Shown here: positions 1 to 10,329 of the stretch, one piece after another
Position numbering within the stretch: position 1 is the first letter of the stretch
Layout of the letters: each line of letters starts with the position of its first letter
Assembly: GCA_020025195.1 (NCBI GenBank)
Contig: JAHHSN010000013.1
Coordinates: 1-32,430 of the forward strand
Direction of reading: 5' to 3'
From: Angelakisella sp.
Lineage (GTDB): Bacteria > Bacillota > Clostridia > Oscillospirales > Ruminococcaceae
DNA length: 32,430 bases
Notes under the pieces: model-generated
Told to the model about the DNA's origin: nothing
What the model saw: only the letters and a program-made list of their open reading frames with translations
Database searches by the model: none
Made by a program: the position numbers and the translations under genes

Positions 1-8
1 GGAAAATG

Positions 9-17
9 TGATATAAT
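9..17 (+). promoter_or_regulatory. Extended -10 promoter element before the first small gene
   Basis: TGA followed by a perfect TATAAT (12-17) forms an extended -10 box. The matching -35 lies outside the window. Downstream are two short inverted repeats, GGGGGT/ACCCCC (18-23 with 31-36) and CCGCCG/CGGCGG (39-44 with 54-59). The second is followed by TTTT, so a leader hairpin with weak attenuator character is possible. Confidence 0.55.
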
Positions 18-85
18 GGGGGTGATTCAGACCCCCATCCGCCGGCGTGTCTGCGGCGGATTTTGACTGCAAAAAGGAGAAAACA

Positions 86-307
86 ATGGCATCCAGATTT
101 TTTGACCGGGAGATCGACCCCGCCTGCCGCTACTGCGCGGCGGGAACCCCAACCGTTGACCGTAAATTTATCCTCTGTCCCAAGCGGGGCGTGATGGAGC
201 CCTCGGCCTCCTGCACAGCGTTTCGGTATGATCCGCTTCGCCGTGAGGTGAGGCGCCGTCCCGCCTTGGACGTGGAAGGACTCACACCCGAGCAGTTCAA
301 GCTGTAA
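86..307 (+). CDS. Small four-cysteine protein of unknown function (73 aa)
   Basis: I do not recognise a named family. The start is the ATG at 86, preceded by AAAAAGGAGA at good spacing; an in-frame upstream ATG at 47 lacks a ribosome site and overlaps the leader hairpin. The protein has four cysteines, C14 and C17 (CRYC), C31 (CPKRG) and C43, in a spacing that could bind zinc or an iron-sulfur cluster. There is no signal peptide or membrane segment, so it is probably cytoplasmic. The stop lies only 14 bases before the next start, so it is probably co-transcribed with the amidase. The metal-binding role is inference. Confidence 0.75.
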   Translation: MASRFFDREIDPACRYCAAGTPTVDRKFILCPKRGVMEPSASCTAFRYDPLRREVRRRPALDVEGLTPEQFKL

Positions 308-321
308 AGGAGGACGACCCT

Positions 322-2946
322 GTGAAAAGTACTGTCAAAAGCAAAAAAAGCATGGTCCCTGTGACCGTTCTGGTCCTTGCGCTGGCGGTGGCGCTGGGGG
401 CGGGAGCCATCCTGCTGCCGAGCTATACCGTGCCCGCCGCGCAGCCCACCGGCCCCCTCCTGCCCGATACGGGGCTCTGGCTTTCCGAGGGGGAGCTGTT
501 TGCCGGGGGGACCGAGGAGAAGCCCCTCACCCGCAAGGAACGCTGTGCGGAGCTTATCGCCCTCACGGAATTCCTCGCGGAAAACCGCGTGGAGTCCCTT
601 TACTGGAATCTCCCCTACGGGAAACCCGAGGTGGACGCCCTTGCAAAGCTCTGCCGGGGACTCGGCAAGGCGGAGATGAAGGTCTATGCCGTCCTTCCGG
701 AGCTTCTTCCGGATTCCGCTTCCTCCTCGGCGGAGGTGCTGTCCGGGCTTATGGAGACCATCCTCAAAAAGGCAGAGGTTGCCGGCTTTGTTCTGGAATG
801 TGATGCTTGGCCCGCAGAGCGGGCGGGGGAGCTTGCCAAGCTTGTAAAGGCACTCAAGACCCTCTCCGGGCGGGAAATAGGGCTGACCCTCCGCGCGGAG
901 AACGCGCTTCCCGAGGAGGTTCTGGAAGCGCTGCTCGCTGATGATACGGTCTCCCTTCTGCTTCCCGAAATGAGCGGGCAGACAGAGGAATCCTTTGCAG
1001 AGCGGGCGGAGGGGCTTGCGCTCCTCCCGAATAAAAAGGTCATTCCCTTGGCGGCAGGAGAGTTTTCCCCGCGGGAGCTTGGCTATCGGCTTTTTTATGA
1101 AACCATTGCCGGTCAAACCAGTGGTGTGGTGCTGCAGGGCTATGACCGCCTTAAGACGGAGCCTCTTACCATGACGCGGCTCCTCAGCTATGCGGGGGAG
1201 ACCGCTGATTCCTGCACCGGCCTTGTCGATCTTTCCATCTCAAAGGAACTGCAGATCGGCTATCCCGCAAACGGCGCCTCTACCCCCTACGGCTCCATCG
1301 TGCTGATGGGCGCCTCCGACCCCTCTAAGCCTCTCACCATGAACGGGCAGGCGGTGGAGCGCAAGGGCACGACCGGCGTCTTCGCCGTGGAGGTCAGTCT
1401 TCGCCGTGGGGCTAATGTCTTTACCTTCCGTCAGGGCGACCGGACCGCTTCGGTCACCGTGCGCCGCCCCGCCGCGGGAGACGGCCTCATTACCCGGGTG
1501 ACGGCAGGGAGCCGTTTCCCGGCGGATGATATGGCGGTAAAGGCGGGAGAGAGCCTCTCCTTCCGGTGCGTGGCGCCGGCGGGCGGCAAGGTCACCGCCC
1601 TCTTCGGCCAAACCGAGGTTCCGATGAAGCAGACGGTTACCAATGTGAAAAAAGGCATTTCCGCGGTCTTTGAGGGGACTTATCAGGCACCTGCCGGATT
1701 CCCTGCCGAGGAACTGACCGAGCTGGGGAAGGTTACTTACGTTCTGGATTATCTGGGGGCCCGCACCACCTATGAATCGAACGGCCGCATCTTTGTGGCG
1801 GGACAGAATGTCACCCCCATGGTGTGTGCCAACACGGAAAACGTCTCCATTATCAAAGAATATAAGGATGACAGCACCATTCTGGGAACGCTCCATCTCG
1901 GCGCCCGCCTCCCCACCACGGGAGCGGTGCAGCACAACGGGACGCTGTTCTATGAGGTGGAGGGCGGCTACATTTCCTCGGACCGCGCCGGGCTGGCCAT
2001 TGGGGTGTTCCCCCGGGAAAGCACCGTATCGGAAGCGGAAAGCCGCACCGAGGGCCGGAAGACCACCGTCACCTTTAAGGCCGGGAACTTCCCCGCCGTG
2101 ACCGCTGAGCGGGGGGAGGAAAGCCTTCGCCTTACCTTCCGGGAGACCTCCATGGAGGAGTTTGACTCGGCAAAAATTAAGAACGCCCACATCACGGGCG
2201 TGGAAGTGACCGAGGAGGGGAACACCGCCGTCCTTACCCTCGCCCTTGCGGATCCCGCGCGGCTCTGGGGCTATGACGTGCAGTACACCGAGGCCGGTGA
2301 CGTGGAGCTTACGCTCTTTGACCCGCCCGTCCTCTCGGAGATCCCCGGCAAGCCGCTCACCGGTGTCACCGTCATGGTGGACCCGGGCCACGGCTACAAG
2401 GATCCCGGCGCGCTGGGAGTGGCCGGCAGCGAAGGCGGCCCCTGCGAGTCGGATGTGAATCTGGCGGTGAGCCTTGCGCTGAGAGAGCGGCTGGAGCAGC
2501 TGGGCGCTACGGTGCTTATGACCCACGAGACCGACGTCCCCGGCGAACCGAAGGTGGTTCTGGATGAGCGTGTCCGTATGGCGGTGGAGTCCCGCCCCGA
2601 CTTTTTCCTCTCGGTGCACCATAACAGCACCGGACTGGTGAAGGAAGCCACCGCTGACCATATGGAGATTTACTACCACGAGGACATTGCCCTGCCTTTC
2701 GCGGAGCATCTCCGGGAGAATATGATGCAGGCGACCGGGCGCCCGGCGGCCGAGCCGGATCAGGGCTACTATTATGTGACCCGGCTCTCTTTCTGTCCGG
2801 CAGTGCTCTTTGAGGTGGGCTATCTGCCGAACCCCGTACAGTTTGAGGACTGCGCCAACTGGATGACGGTCTATCGCTCGGCGGCGGCCATGGCGGACGC
2901 CATTTTGGAGAGCGTCCCCGCAGCGACCGCCCCGGCGGAAGAATAA
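322..2946 (+). CDS. Secreted/anchored N-acetylmuramoyl-L-alanine amidase with long multidomain N-terminus
   Basis: This is a peptidoglycan hydrolase that cleaves the bond between MurNAc and L-alanine of the stem peptide, acting outside the membrane. The 874-aa protein starts at a GTG with AAAGGAGGA just upstream. Residues about 12-35 form one hydrophobic signal-anchor or uncleaved signal. Residues about 50-310 alternate predicted strands and helices like a TIM barrel. An Ig-like segment (about 310-380), an SH3-like segment (about 505-560) and an AMIN-like beta segment (about 575-675) follow. The C-terminal Amidase_3 domain (about 683-865) has the zinc ligands H690 (DPGHG), E709 and H766 (SVHHN), and the catalytic E831 (FEVGYLPN). 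Catalytic-domain assignment is firm; the naming of upstream domains is inference. Length is well above single-domain amidases. Confidence 0.9.
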   Translation: MKSTVKSKKSMVPVTVLVLALAVALGAGAILLPSYTVPAAQPTGPLLPDTGLWLSEGELFAGGTEEKPLTRKERCAELIALTEFLAENRVESLYWNLPYGKPEVDALAKLCRGLGKAEMKVYAVLPELLPDSASSSAEVLSGLMETILKKAEVAGFVLECDAWPAERAGELAKLVKALKTLSGREIGLTLRAENALPEEVLEALLADDTVSLLLPEMSGQTEESFAERAEGLALLPNKKVIPLAAGEFSPRELGYRLFYETIAGQTSGVVLQGYDRLKTEPLTMTRLLSYAGETADSCTGLVDLSISKELQIGYPANGASTPYGSIVLMGASDPSKPLTMNGQAVERKGTTGVFAVEVSLRRGANVFTFRQGDRTASVTVRRPAAGDGLITRVTAGSRFPADDMAVKAGESLSFRCVAPAGGKVTALFGQTEVPMKQTVTNVKKGISAVFEGTYQAPAGFPAEELTELGKVTYVLDYLGARTTYESNGRIFVAGQNVTPMVCANTENVSIIKEYKDDSTILGTLHLGARLPTTGAVQHNGTLFYEVEGGYISSDRAGLAIGVFPRESTVSEAESRTEGRKTTVTFKAGNFPAVTAERGEESLRLTFRETSMEEFDSAKIKNAHITGVEVTEEGNTAVLTLALADPARLWGYDVQYTEAGDVELTLFDPPVLSEIPGKPLTGVTVMVDPGHGYKDPGALGVAGSEGGPCESDVNLAVSLALRERLEQLGATVLMTHETDVPGEPKVVLDERVRMAVESRPDFFLSVHHNSTGLVKEATADHMEIYYHEDIALPFAEHLRENMMQATGRPAAEPDQGYYYVTRLSFCPAVLFEVGYLPNPVQFEDCANWMTVYRSAAAMADAILESVPAATAPAEE

Positions 2947-2971
2947 CCCAACTTTATTTATAAATATGTCT

Positions 2972-3040
2972 GCGGAAGGCCCCCAAAAAGGGGAGAGTCC
3001 GCTTGTCCGTGGGGGAGCAGCCTTTGGGGAGGCTGCTCCC
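2972..3040 (+). other. Two hairpins between amidase and radical SAM genes
   Basis: The first hairpin pairs GCGGA (2972-2976) with TCCGC (2998-3002) and encloses CCCC/GGGG. The second is a perfect 11-bp stem, GGGAGCAGCCT (3013-3023) with AGGCTGCTCCC (3030-3040), and a TTGGGG loop. Neither is followed by a strong T-tract, so they are poor intrinsic terminators. They could be RNA-processing, regulatory or dispersed repeat elements. Confidence 0.5.
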
Positions 3041-3092
3041 GACCGCGTTTTGCGAAAAGGGCAGAAGATGCCCGGAAAGGAACCGTTCCCGC

Positions 3093-3941
3093 ATGAAAAC
3101 ATTCCGAAAGGCCTATCTCGAAATTACCAACTGCTGCAATCTCTCCTGCTCCTTCTGTCCCAAGACCGCGCGCCCGCCCCGCACCATGACCCCGGAGGAG
3201 TTTCGGCTTCTGGCGGGGAAGCTCCGCGCCGTCACCGAATATTTATACCTTCATCTCATGGGAGAGCCGCTGCTTCATCCGCAGTTGGACCGGCTGCTTG
3301 CCATCGCGGACGAGCTTCGCTTCCAGGTCAACCTCACCACCAACGGCACGCTGCTTTCCCGCTGGGAGGAGACGCTCTGCCGCGCCCCGGCCCTTCGCAA
3401 GGTGAGCGTTTCGCTCCACAGCTTTGAGGCGAACGAGCGGGGCGAGCTGGAGGCCTACATCCTCTCCGCGGCCGACTTTGCCCAAAAAGCCGCCGCGGCG
3501 GGGAAGCTGGTGGGGCTCCGGCTCTGGAATCTGGACGGCGCCCTCCCCGGAGAAAACGCCCTCAACGAGACCATCCTCGCCCTCCTGCACCGGAAATTCC
3601 CCGGCGAATGGCGGGAAAACCGCGGCGGGATGACCATGGCGGAGCGGGTGTTCCTCGAATACGGCGAGCGCTTCCTCTGGCCGGACAGCGGCCGGGAGGA
3701 AGGGAAGGAGAGCGGTTTCTGCTATGCCCTCCGGGATCAGATCGGGGTGCTGGCGGACGGTACGGTGGTGCCCTGCTGTCTTGACCACGAAGGGGAGCTG
3801 GCGCTTGGGAATCTTTTTTCCGAGGAGCTTTCCGAGATCCTTGCGGGGGAGCGCGCCCGGCGGCTTTATGAGGGCTTTTCCCAGAGAAAGCGTCTGGAGC
3901 CGCTCTGCCGGCGCTGCGGCTATGCGGAACGCTTTGACTAA
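3093..3941 (+). CDS. Radical SAM protein with SPASM-like C-terminal region
   Basis: This 282-aa protein is a radical S-adenosylmethionine enzyme that binds a [4Fe-4S] cluster through C15, C19 and C22 (CNLSCSFC). The conserved GEPLLHP segment follows, as expected for the SAM-binding strand. The C-terminus carries further cysteines (VPCC, then CRRCGY) typical of SPASM/twitch extensions that hold a second cluster. The start is the ATG at 3093, because the radical SAM domain begins within ten residues and GGAAAGG lies upstream; an in-frame upstream start at 3003 would fall inside a hairpin. There is no adjacent small peptide gene of the RiPP type, so the substrate is unknown. Family assignment is strong; the reaction cannot be given. 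Confidence 0.85.
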   Translation: MKTFRKAYLEITNCCNLSCSFCPKTARPPRTMTPEEFRLLAGKLRAVTEYLYLHLMGEPLLHPQLDRLLAIADELRFQVNLTTNGTLLSRWEETLCRAPALRKVSVSLHSFEANERGELEAYILSAADFAQKAAAAGKLVGLRLWNLDGALPGENALNETILALLHRKFPGEWRENRGGMTMAERVFLEYGERFLWPDSGREEGKESGFCYALRDQIGVLADGTVVPCCLDHEGELALGNLFSEELSEILAGERARRLYEGFSQRKRLEPLCRRCGYAERFD

Positions 3942-4028
3942 TTGATAAAAAAATGTCAATCATAGCGGAATCGATATAATTTATGACGAAAGAGGTATGA
4001 AGGTGCCCTTTTAGGCACTTGACGAATG

Positions 4029-4037
4029 TGCTATAAT
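4029..4037 (+). promoter_or_regulatory. Extended -10 promoter of the atp operon
   Basis: TGC directly before a perfect TATAAT (4032-4037) is a consensus extended -10. No good -35 lies at 16-18 bp. A TTGACG at 4019-4024 is only 7 bp away and cannot serve this box. A second TATAAT (3975-3980) further upstream may be an additional promoter. Confidence 0.65.
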
Positions 4038-4062
4038 GAATGTCGCATTAAATAAGGTAACC

Positions 4063-4086
4063 CTCTTGGGGCGCCGACCCCAAAAG
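4063..4086 (+). other. Leader hairpin before atpB
   Basis: In the untranslated leader, TTGGGG pairs with CCCCAA around a CGCCGA loop, and the stem extends outward with one mismatch. It lies about 45 bases before the atpB start and has no T-tract. It could influence mRNA stability or atpB translation; function is inference. Confidence 0.4.
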
Positions 4087-4132
4087 GAAGCATTATTGTG
4101 GTGTTAATTTGAGTGAGAAAGGAGATGGAAGA

Positions 4133-4825
4133 ATGGGCAATCTGGCAGAAACCCTGCTGGAGGAACTAAACGCCGAAACGGCGTTTACCATTCCCCTTTT
4201 TGGAGGGATTGAGATTGCGGAATCGGTGGTGGTCAGCTGGATCATCATGGCGATCTTGATTGTGCTTTCTCTGATCTTCACCTCCCATTTGAAGGTGGAA
4301 AACCCGAGCAAGAGACAGGTCGCGCTGGAAGCGGCGGTGACCGGACTGCAAAATCTTGTAGCGGGTAATATCGGAGAAAAGGGCAGAGCGTATGTGCCGT
4401 ATCTTTCGACCGTGCTGCTCTTTATCGGTGTTGCCAATATCTTTGGCATTACCGGCTTTAAGCCCCCCACAAAGGATCTTAATGTAACCGCGGCGGTCGC
4501 ACTGATGAGCATCGTTCTGGTGCAGGTGGCGTCGATCCGCGCGCATGGAACCAAGGGTTGGCTCAAAGGCTTTGCCAAACCGGTCGGCGTAGTGGCACCC
4601 CTCAATGTTCTGGAGTTGGTTATCCGGCCGCTGTCGCTCTGCATGCGGCTTTTCGGTAACGTTTTGGGCGCGTTTGTCGTCATGAAGCTTCTGGAGGGCG
4701 TTTGTCCTGTTGTGCTTCCGGCAGTATTCAGCCTTTATTTCGACCTGTTCGACGGACTGATCCAGGCCTATGTGTTCGTATTTCTGACCGGGCTCTTCAT
4801 CAAGGAGGCCGTCGAGGACGAGTAA
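4133..4825 (+). CDS. atpB: F0F1 ATP synthase subunit a
   Basis: Membrane subunit a (230 aa) forms the two half-channels that carry ions to and from the c-ring. It has five to six hydrophobic helices. The family signature RPLSLCMRLFGN is present, with R172 equivalent to the essential stator arginine (E. coli R210). The ATG at 4133 is preferred over an in-frame TTG at 4109 because AAAGGAG lies about 8 bases before it. It is the first gene of the operon. No uncI (atpI) gene precedes it, since the upstream gene is an unrelated radical SAM protein. Confidence 0.95.
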   Translation: MGNLAETLLEELNAETAFTIPLFGGIEIAESVVVSWIIMAILIVLSLIFTSHLKVENPSKRQVALEAAVTGLQNLVAGNIGEKGRAYVPYLSTVLLFIGVANIFGITGFKPPTKDLNVTAAVALMSIVLVQVASIRAHGTKGWLKGFAKPVGVVAPLNVLELVIRPLSLCMRLFGNVLGAFVVMKLLEGVCPVVLPAVFSLYFDLFDGLIQAYVFVFLTGLFIKEAVEDE

Positions 4826-4873
4826 TCTCACGGAAACATCATCAGAAAGATTTAGGAAAAGGAGAAACATATT

Positions 4874-5098
4874 ATGAATACTATGATTGCTATCGGTGCG
4901 GCTTTGGCCGTACTCACCGGCATCGGCGCCGGTATCGGTATCGGTATTGCGACCGCTAAGGCGACCGAGGCGGTGGCCCGTCAGCCGGAGGCGTCCGGCC
5001 ATATTACCAGCCTTCTGCTTCTGGGCTGTGCCCTTGCGGAGGCGACCGCGATCTACGGCTTTGTAGTCGCGATCCTGATCATCCTGTTCCTTGGCTGA
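4874..5098 (+). CDS. atpE: F0F1 ATP synthase subunit c (proton-type)
   Basis: This 74-aa hairpin of two transmembrane helices assembles into the rotor ring. Helix 1 carries the glycine-rich packing run (GIGAGIGIGIA), the loop has the conserved ARQPEA, and helix 2 carries the ion-binding carboxylate E56 (ALAEATAIYG). Sodium-type c subunits such as that of Ilyobacter have Gln at the position of I23 and Ser at the position of A57. Both sodium ligands are missing here, so proton coupling is predicted. The start follows AAAAGGAG, 48 bases after atpB. Confidence 0.96.
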   Translation: MNTMIAIGAALAVLTGIGAGIGIGIATAKATEAVARQPEASGHITSLLLLGCALAEATAIYGFVVAILIILFLG

Positions 5099-5130
5099 TT
5101 TTCATAGATAGAGAAAGGTAGGCGAGTAAA

Positions 5131-5605
5131 TTGCTGAGATTTGACTGGAATCTCTTATTTACTGTTATCAATTTGCTGATTCTCTATTTCTTCATGAGAA
5201 AGTTCCTTTTCGGCCGGGTCAACAAGATCATTGAGGCAAGAAAGACACTGATCGAGGAGCAGTTCGCGAACGCCCGTGAGGCGGAGGAAAACGCGAACGC
5301 TCTGAAGATGGAATATGAGAATAAACTGGCAGACGCCCGCAGCGAGAGCGAGAAGCTCCTGAATGACGCGCGTCTCAAAGCACAGCAGGAAAGCGAAAAG
5401 CGTATGGCCGAGGCGGACGAGGAGCTGCGAAAGAAGCATCGTCAGGCCGAGGAAACGATTGCCGCGGAGCGCGCCAATGCAATGCGCGATATGAAGAAGG
5501 AGATCGCGGGTCTTGTCATCGACGCCGCCGCCAAAGTGGTGGACAAGAAGGCTTCGGCGGACAGGAATCTTGCGCTGTATGATGAGTTCTTAGCGGAGGC
5601 AGGTG

Positions 5606-5631
<26 letters not shown>
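5131..5631 (+). CDS. atpF: F0F1 ATP synthase subunit b
   Basis: Peripheral stalk subunit b (166 aa) has one N-terminal membrane helix (about residues 8-22). A long, charged, heptad-rich coiled coil (about 30-145) follows and reaches up the side of F1 to bind the delta subunit. Length is normal for a single b subunit, so it is not the b-delta fusion known from mycobacteria. The start is TTG at 5131 behind a modest AAAGG. The 3' end overlaps the next gene by 26 bases, leaving no room for a separate atpH. Confidence 0.93.
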
Positions 5632-7464
<1,833 letters not shown>

Positions 7465-7468
<4 letters not shown>

Positions 7469-8385
7469 CCGGCGCAAAAGAGATACAGGATCGCATGAAA
7501 AGCATCAGCGATACCATGAAGATCACCAACGCCATGTACCTCATCTCCACTACCAAGGTGAAGAAAGCCCGGGAAGCGCTGGACGCGGCGATGCCGCACT
7601 TCTACGCTTCGGTCAAGTTCCTCTGTAAGATTTTGCGTGATATGCCGGAGCTTAAGAACATCTGGTTCGGCAATACCGAGGAGCAGCAGTCGGCGGTCGG
7701 CGGCAAAAAGGCCTATCTTGTCATCTCGGGTGACAAGGGGCTGGCCGGCGCCTACAACCACAACATCGTGAAAGCCGCCGCCGAAGCGTTCGGCGAGAGC
7801 GATCCCGAGGTTTATGTGGTGGGGCAGATGGGGCGTGCCTCCCTCGAAAAGATGGGCTACCATGTGCATCAGCATTTTGAATATGTGGCACAGAGCCCGA
7901 CCGTCTCCCGTGCGCGGCGCATTGCCGAGCATATGGTGGACCGGTATCGGCGCGGTATCCTTTCGGAGGTCAACGTGCTGTTCACCCACAGCAAAAACGG
8001 CGGGGATCCGGAGATCCTCGTTCAAAAAATCCTGCCCCTCGATAAGGAGTATTTTTCGGTGGAGGAGTTGGAGAAAAAGGGACTGGTGGACAGCTTTATC
8101 CAGAGCGACGCTCAGACGGTGGCCTACCTGCCCTCTCCGGAGGCGGTTCTCGACAGTGTGGTGCCCAGCTTCCTCTCCGGCTATATCTATGGCCTTTTGG
8201 TGGAGGCGTTCACCAGCGAGGAGAACGCCAGAATGATGGCGATGAAGAACGCCACCGATAACGCCGGGGAGATGCTCCGCACGCTTTCGGTGGCTTATAA
8301 CAGAGTGCGTCAGGCCGCGATCACTCAGCAGATCGTTGAGGTGGCAGGCGGCGCCAAGGCGCAGAAAAGGAAGAATGAAACATGA
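7465..8385 (+). CDS. atpG: F0F1 ATP synthase subunit gamma
   Basis: The central rotor shaft (306 aa) consists of N- and C-terminal helices that form the coiled coil inside alpha3-beta3. The N-terminus (EIQDRMKSISDTMKITNAM) and C-terminus (NATDNAGEM, then RQAAITQQIVEVAGGA) match the family. A Rossmann-like middle carries SGDKGLAGAYN. Length is slightly above the usual 285-295, from a basic tail after VAGGA. Its ATG overlaps the stop of the delta-alpha gene (ATGA), so the two are translationally coupled. Confidence 0.96.
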
Positions 8386-9770
8386 TGAAAGGAAAGATCA
8401 TAGAGGTTCAGGGACCTGTTGTCGATGTGCGCTTTCCCGAGGGGAAGCTCCCCTTCATCAAGGATGCGCTCACCGTGCAGAACGGCGACCGGACCGGCGT
8501 GATGGAGGTTTCCCGGCAGATGGACGAAACGACCGTCCGCTGCATCATGCTCTCCCCCAGTGAGGGGCTGCATCGGGATATGGAGGTCTCGGCGCCCGGC
8601 GGCGGCATCCAGGTGCCTGTCGGGGAAAAGACGCTGGGACGCCTCTTTAACGTGGCGGGCGAGCTCATCGACGGCGGAGAGCCGATCGGCGAGTGTGAAC
8701 GCTGGAGCATCCATCGCGACCCGCCCGGCTTTGCGGATCAAAGCCCCGTAGTGGAGATCCTCGAAACCGGCATCAAGGTCATCGACCTTTTGGCGCCCTA
8801 TGCCAAGGGCGGTAAGATCGGACTCTTTGGCGGCGCCGGTGTCGGCAAGACGGTACTCATTCAGGAGCTGATTACCAACGTTGCCACCGAGCACGGCGGT
8901 TATTCCATTTTCACCGGCGTTGGAGAGCGTTCCCGTGAGGGCAACGATCTCTGGACTGAAATGCGGGAGAGCGGCGTTCTGGATAAGACGGCGCTGGTTT
9001 TCGGGCAGATGAACGAGCCTCCCGGAGCGCGTATGCGGGTGGGTCTCACCGGCCTTACCATGGCGGAATATTTCCGCGACCGGGAGAAAAAGGATGTTCT
9101 GCTCTTTATTGATAATATTTTCCGCTTTGTACAGGCAGGCTCCGAGGTTTCGGCGCTTTTGGGACGGATGCCCTCCGCGGTCGGCTATCAGCCGACCCTC
9201 GCCACCGAGCTGGGCGAGCTGCAGGAGCGTATCGCCTCCACCAAGAACGGCTCCATCACCTCGGTGCAGGCGGTCTATGTCCCCGCGGACGACCTGACCG
9301 ACCCCGCCCCCGCTACCACCTTTGCCCATCTGGATGCCACCACCGTGCTGTCCCGTAAGGTTGTGGAGCAGGGTATTTACCCGGCGGTAGATCCTCTGGA
9401 GTCTTCCTCCCGTGTTCTGGAGGCGGAGATCGTGGGCAAAGAGCACTATGAGACGGCGCGTGCCGTTCAGCAGGTGCTGCAGAAGTATAAGGAGCTGCAG
9501 GACATCATCTCCATCCTCGGTATGGAGGAGCTTTCCGATGAGGATAAGGTCACCATCTACCGGGCGAGAAAGATTCAGAAGTTCCTTTCCCAGCCCTTCC
9601 ATGTGGCGGAGAACTTCACCGGCGTTCCCGGAAAGTTCGTTCCCATCAAAGAGACGGTCCGCAGCTTCCAGGCCATCCTTTCCGGCGATATGGACCAGTA
9701 TCCCGAAGCCGCTTTCTTCAATGTCGGCACCATTGACGACGTCATTGAGAAGGCGAAAAAGGGCTGCTGA
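8382..9770 (+). CDS. atpD: F0F1 ATP synthase subunit beta
   Basis: The catalytic subunit (462 aa) interconverts ADP plus phosphate and ATP. The P-loop GGAGVGKT lies at residues 150-157, the catalytic-glutamate segment reads GERSREGNDLW, and the Walker B region reads DVLLFIDNIFRF. The conserved GRMPSAVGYQPTL is present. Length matches the family. The ATG at 8382 overlaps the atpG stop; a second ATG follows immediately at 8385. Confidence 0.97.
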   Translation: MMKGKIIEVQGPVVDVRFPEGKLPFIKDALTVQNGDRTGVMEVSRQMDETTVRCIMLSPSEGLHRDMEVSAPGGGIQVPVGEKTLGRLFNVAGELIDGGEPIGECERWSIHRDPPGFADQSPVVEILETGIKVIDLLAPYAKGGKIGLFGGAGVGKTVLIQELITNVATEHGGYSIFTGVGERSREGNDLWTEMRESGVLDKTALVFGQMNEPPGARMRVGLTGLTMAEYFRDREKKDVLLFIDNIFRFVQAGSEVSALLGRMPSAVGYQPTLATELGELQERIASTKNGSITSVQAVYVPADDLTDPAPATTFAHLDATTVLSRKVVEQGIYPAVDPLESSSRVLEAEIVGKEHYETARAVQQVLQKYKELQDIISILGMEELSDEDKVTIYRARKIQKFLSQPFHVAENFTGVPGKFVPIKETVRSFQAILSGDMDQYPEAAFFNVGTIDDVIEKAKKGC

Positions 9771-9789
9771 GTGAAAGGAGGGCGAAGGC

Positions 9790-10200
9790 ATGGACTGCTT
9801 TGAACTCAAGGTGTTCGGCATCTATAAGACCTTTTACGATGGGGAAGCGCTTCAGATCCAGCTGCCGACCATCGACGGTCTGCGGGGGATTCTGGCGCAC
9901 CATGAGCCCGCCGTCGTCGGCATTGTCCCCGGAACCATCCGTATCCAGAAACCGGACGGCAGCTGGCTCACTGCCGTGACGGACAGCGGCTTTGCCCGCG
10001 TGAAGGACAGCAAGGTCCGCGTCATGGTGGAGGAGATCCTTCTGCCGGAGGAGATCGACGAGCAGAAGGAAAGAGCCCGTCTGGAGAAAGCGAAGGATGA
10101 GCTGAAGCAGCGCAGCAGCGCGCTGGAGTACCAGCGGGCCGAAGCCTCTATCCAGCGCTCTCTGGCGCGTCTTAACGTCAAGGGTAAGAGCGAAAGCTAA
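9790..10200 (+). CDS. atpC: F0F1 ATP synthase subunit epsilon
   Basis: The last gene of the operon (136 aa) encodes the rotor foot that connects gamma to the c-ring. The N-terminal beta-sandwich (about 1-85) contains the conserved LPTIDGLRGILAHHEP, and a C-terminal helical hairpin (about 90-132) is the usual inhibitory element. A GAAAGGAGGG ribosome site precedes the ATG. An intrinsic terminator follows 12 bases after the stop. Confidence 0.94.
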   Translation: MDCFELKVFGIYKTFYDGEALQIQLPTIDGLRGILAHHEPAVVGIVPGTIRIQKPDGSWLTAVTDSGFARVKDSKVRVMVEEILLPEEIDEQKERARLEKAKDELKQRSSALEYQRAEASIQRSLARLNVKGKSES

Positions 10201-10212
10201 TTTATAAGAGTG

Positions 10213-10249
10213 AAAAGAACCGATCCATAAGCGGACGGTTCTTTTTTTA
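10213..10249 (+). terminator. Intrinsic terminator of the atp operon
   Basis: A perfect 10-bp stem, AAAAGAACCG (10213-10222) with CGGTTCTTTT (10236-10245), continues into a seven-T tract. Confidence 0.92.
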
Positions 10250-10267
10250 TGGGGAAAGGGCGTTCCC

Positions 10268-10296
10268 TTGTCTTACCGTCGCCCCGATGCTATAAT
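10268..10296 (+). promoter_or_regulatory. Sigma-A-type promoter of the rRNA methyltransferase gene
   Basis: TTGTCT (10268-10273), 17 bp, then TATAAT (10291-10296) preceded by TGC, which gives an extended -10. It lies just after the atp terminator. Confidence 0.8.
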
Positions 10297-10329
10297 GAAA
10301 TGATCCAATGACCCGAAGGAGGAACCCCC

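Noticed and set aside
1240..3102. 620-codon minus-strand frame opposite the amidase
   Set aside because: Shadow of the amidase gene; the plus-strand protein has an intact catalytic domain and start signal.
3003..3941. Upstream start at 3003 for the radical SAM protein
   Set aside because: The extra 30 residues lie in the hairpin region, lack a ribosome site and do not resemble the family.
3093..3941. Radical SAM gene as part of a RiPP peptide-maturation cluster
   Set aside because: No precursor peptide, protease or transporter gene is adjacent; flanks are an amidase and the atp operon.
4019..4037. TTGACG as the -35 of the atp promoter
   Set aside because: Only 7 bp separate it from the TATAAT, far below the 16-18 bp needed.
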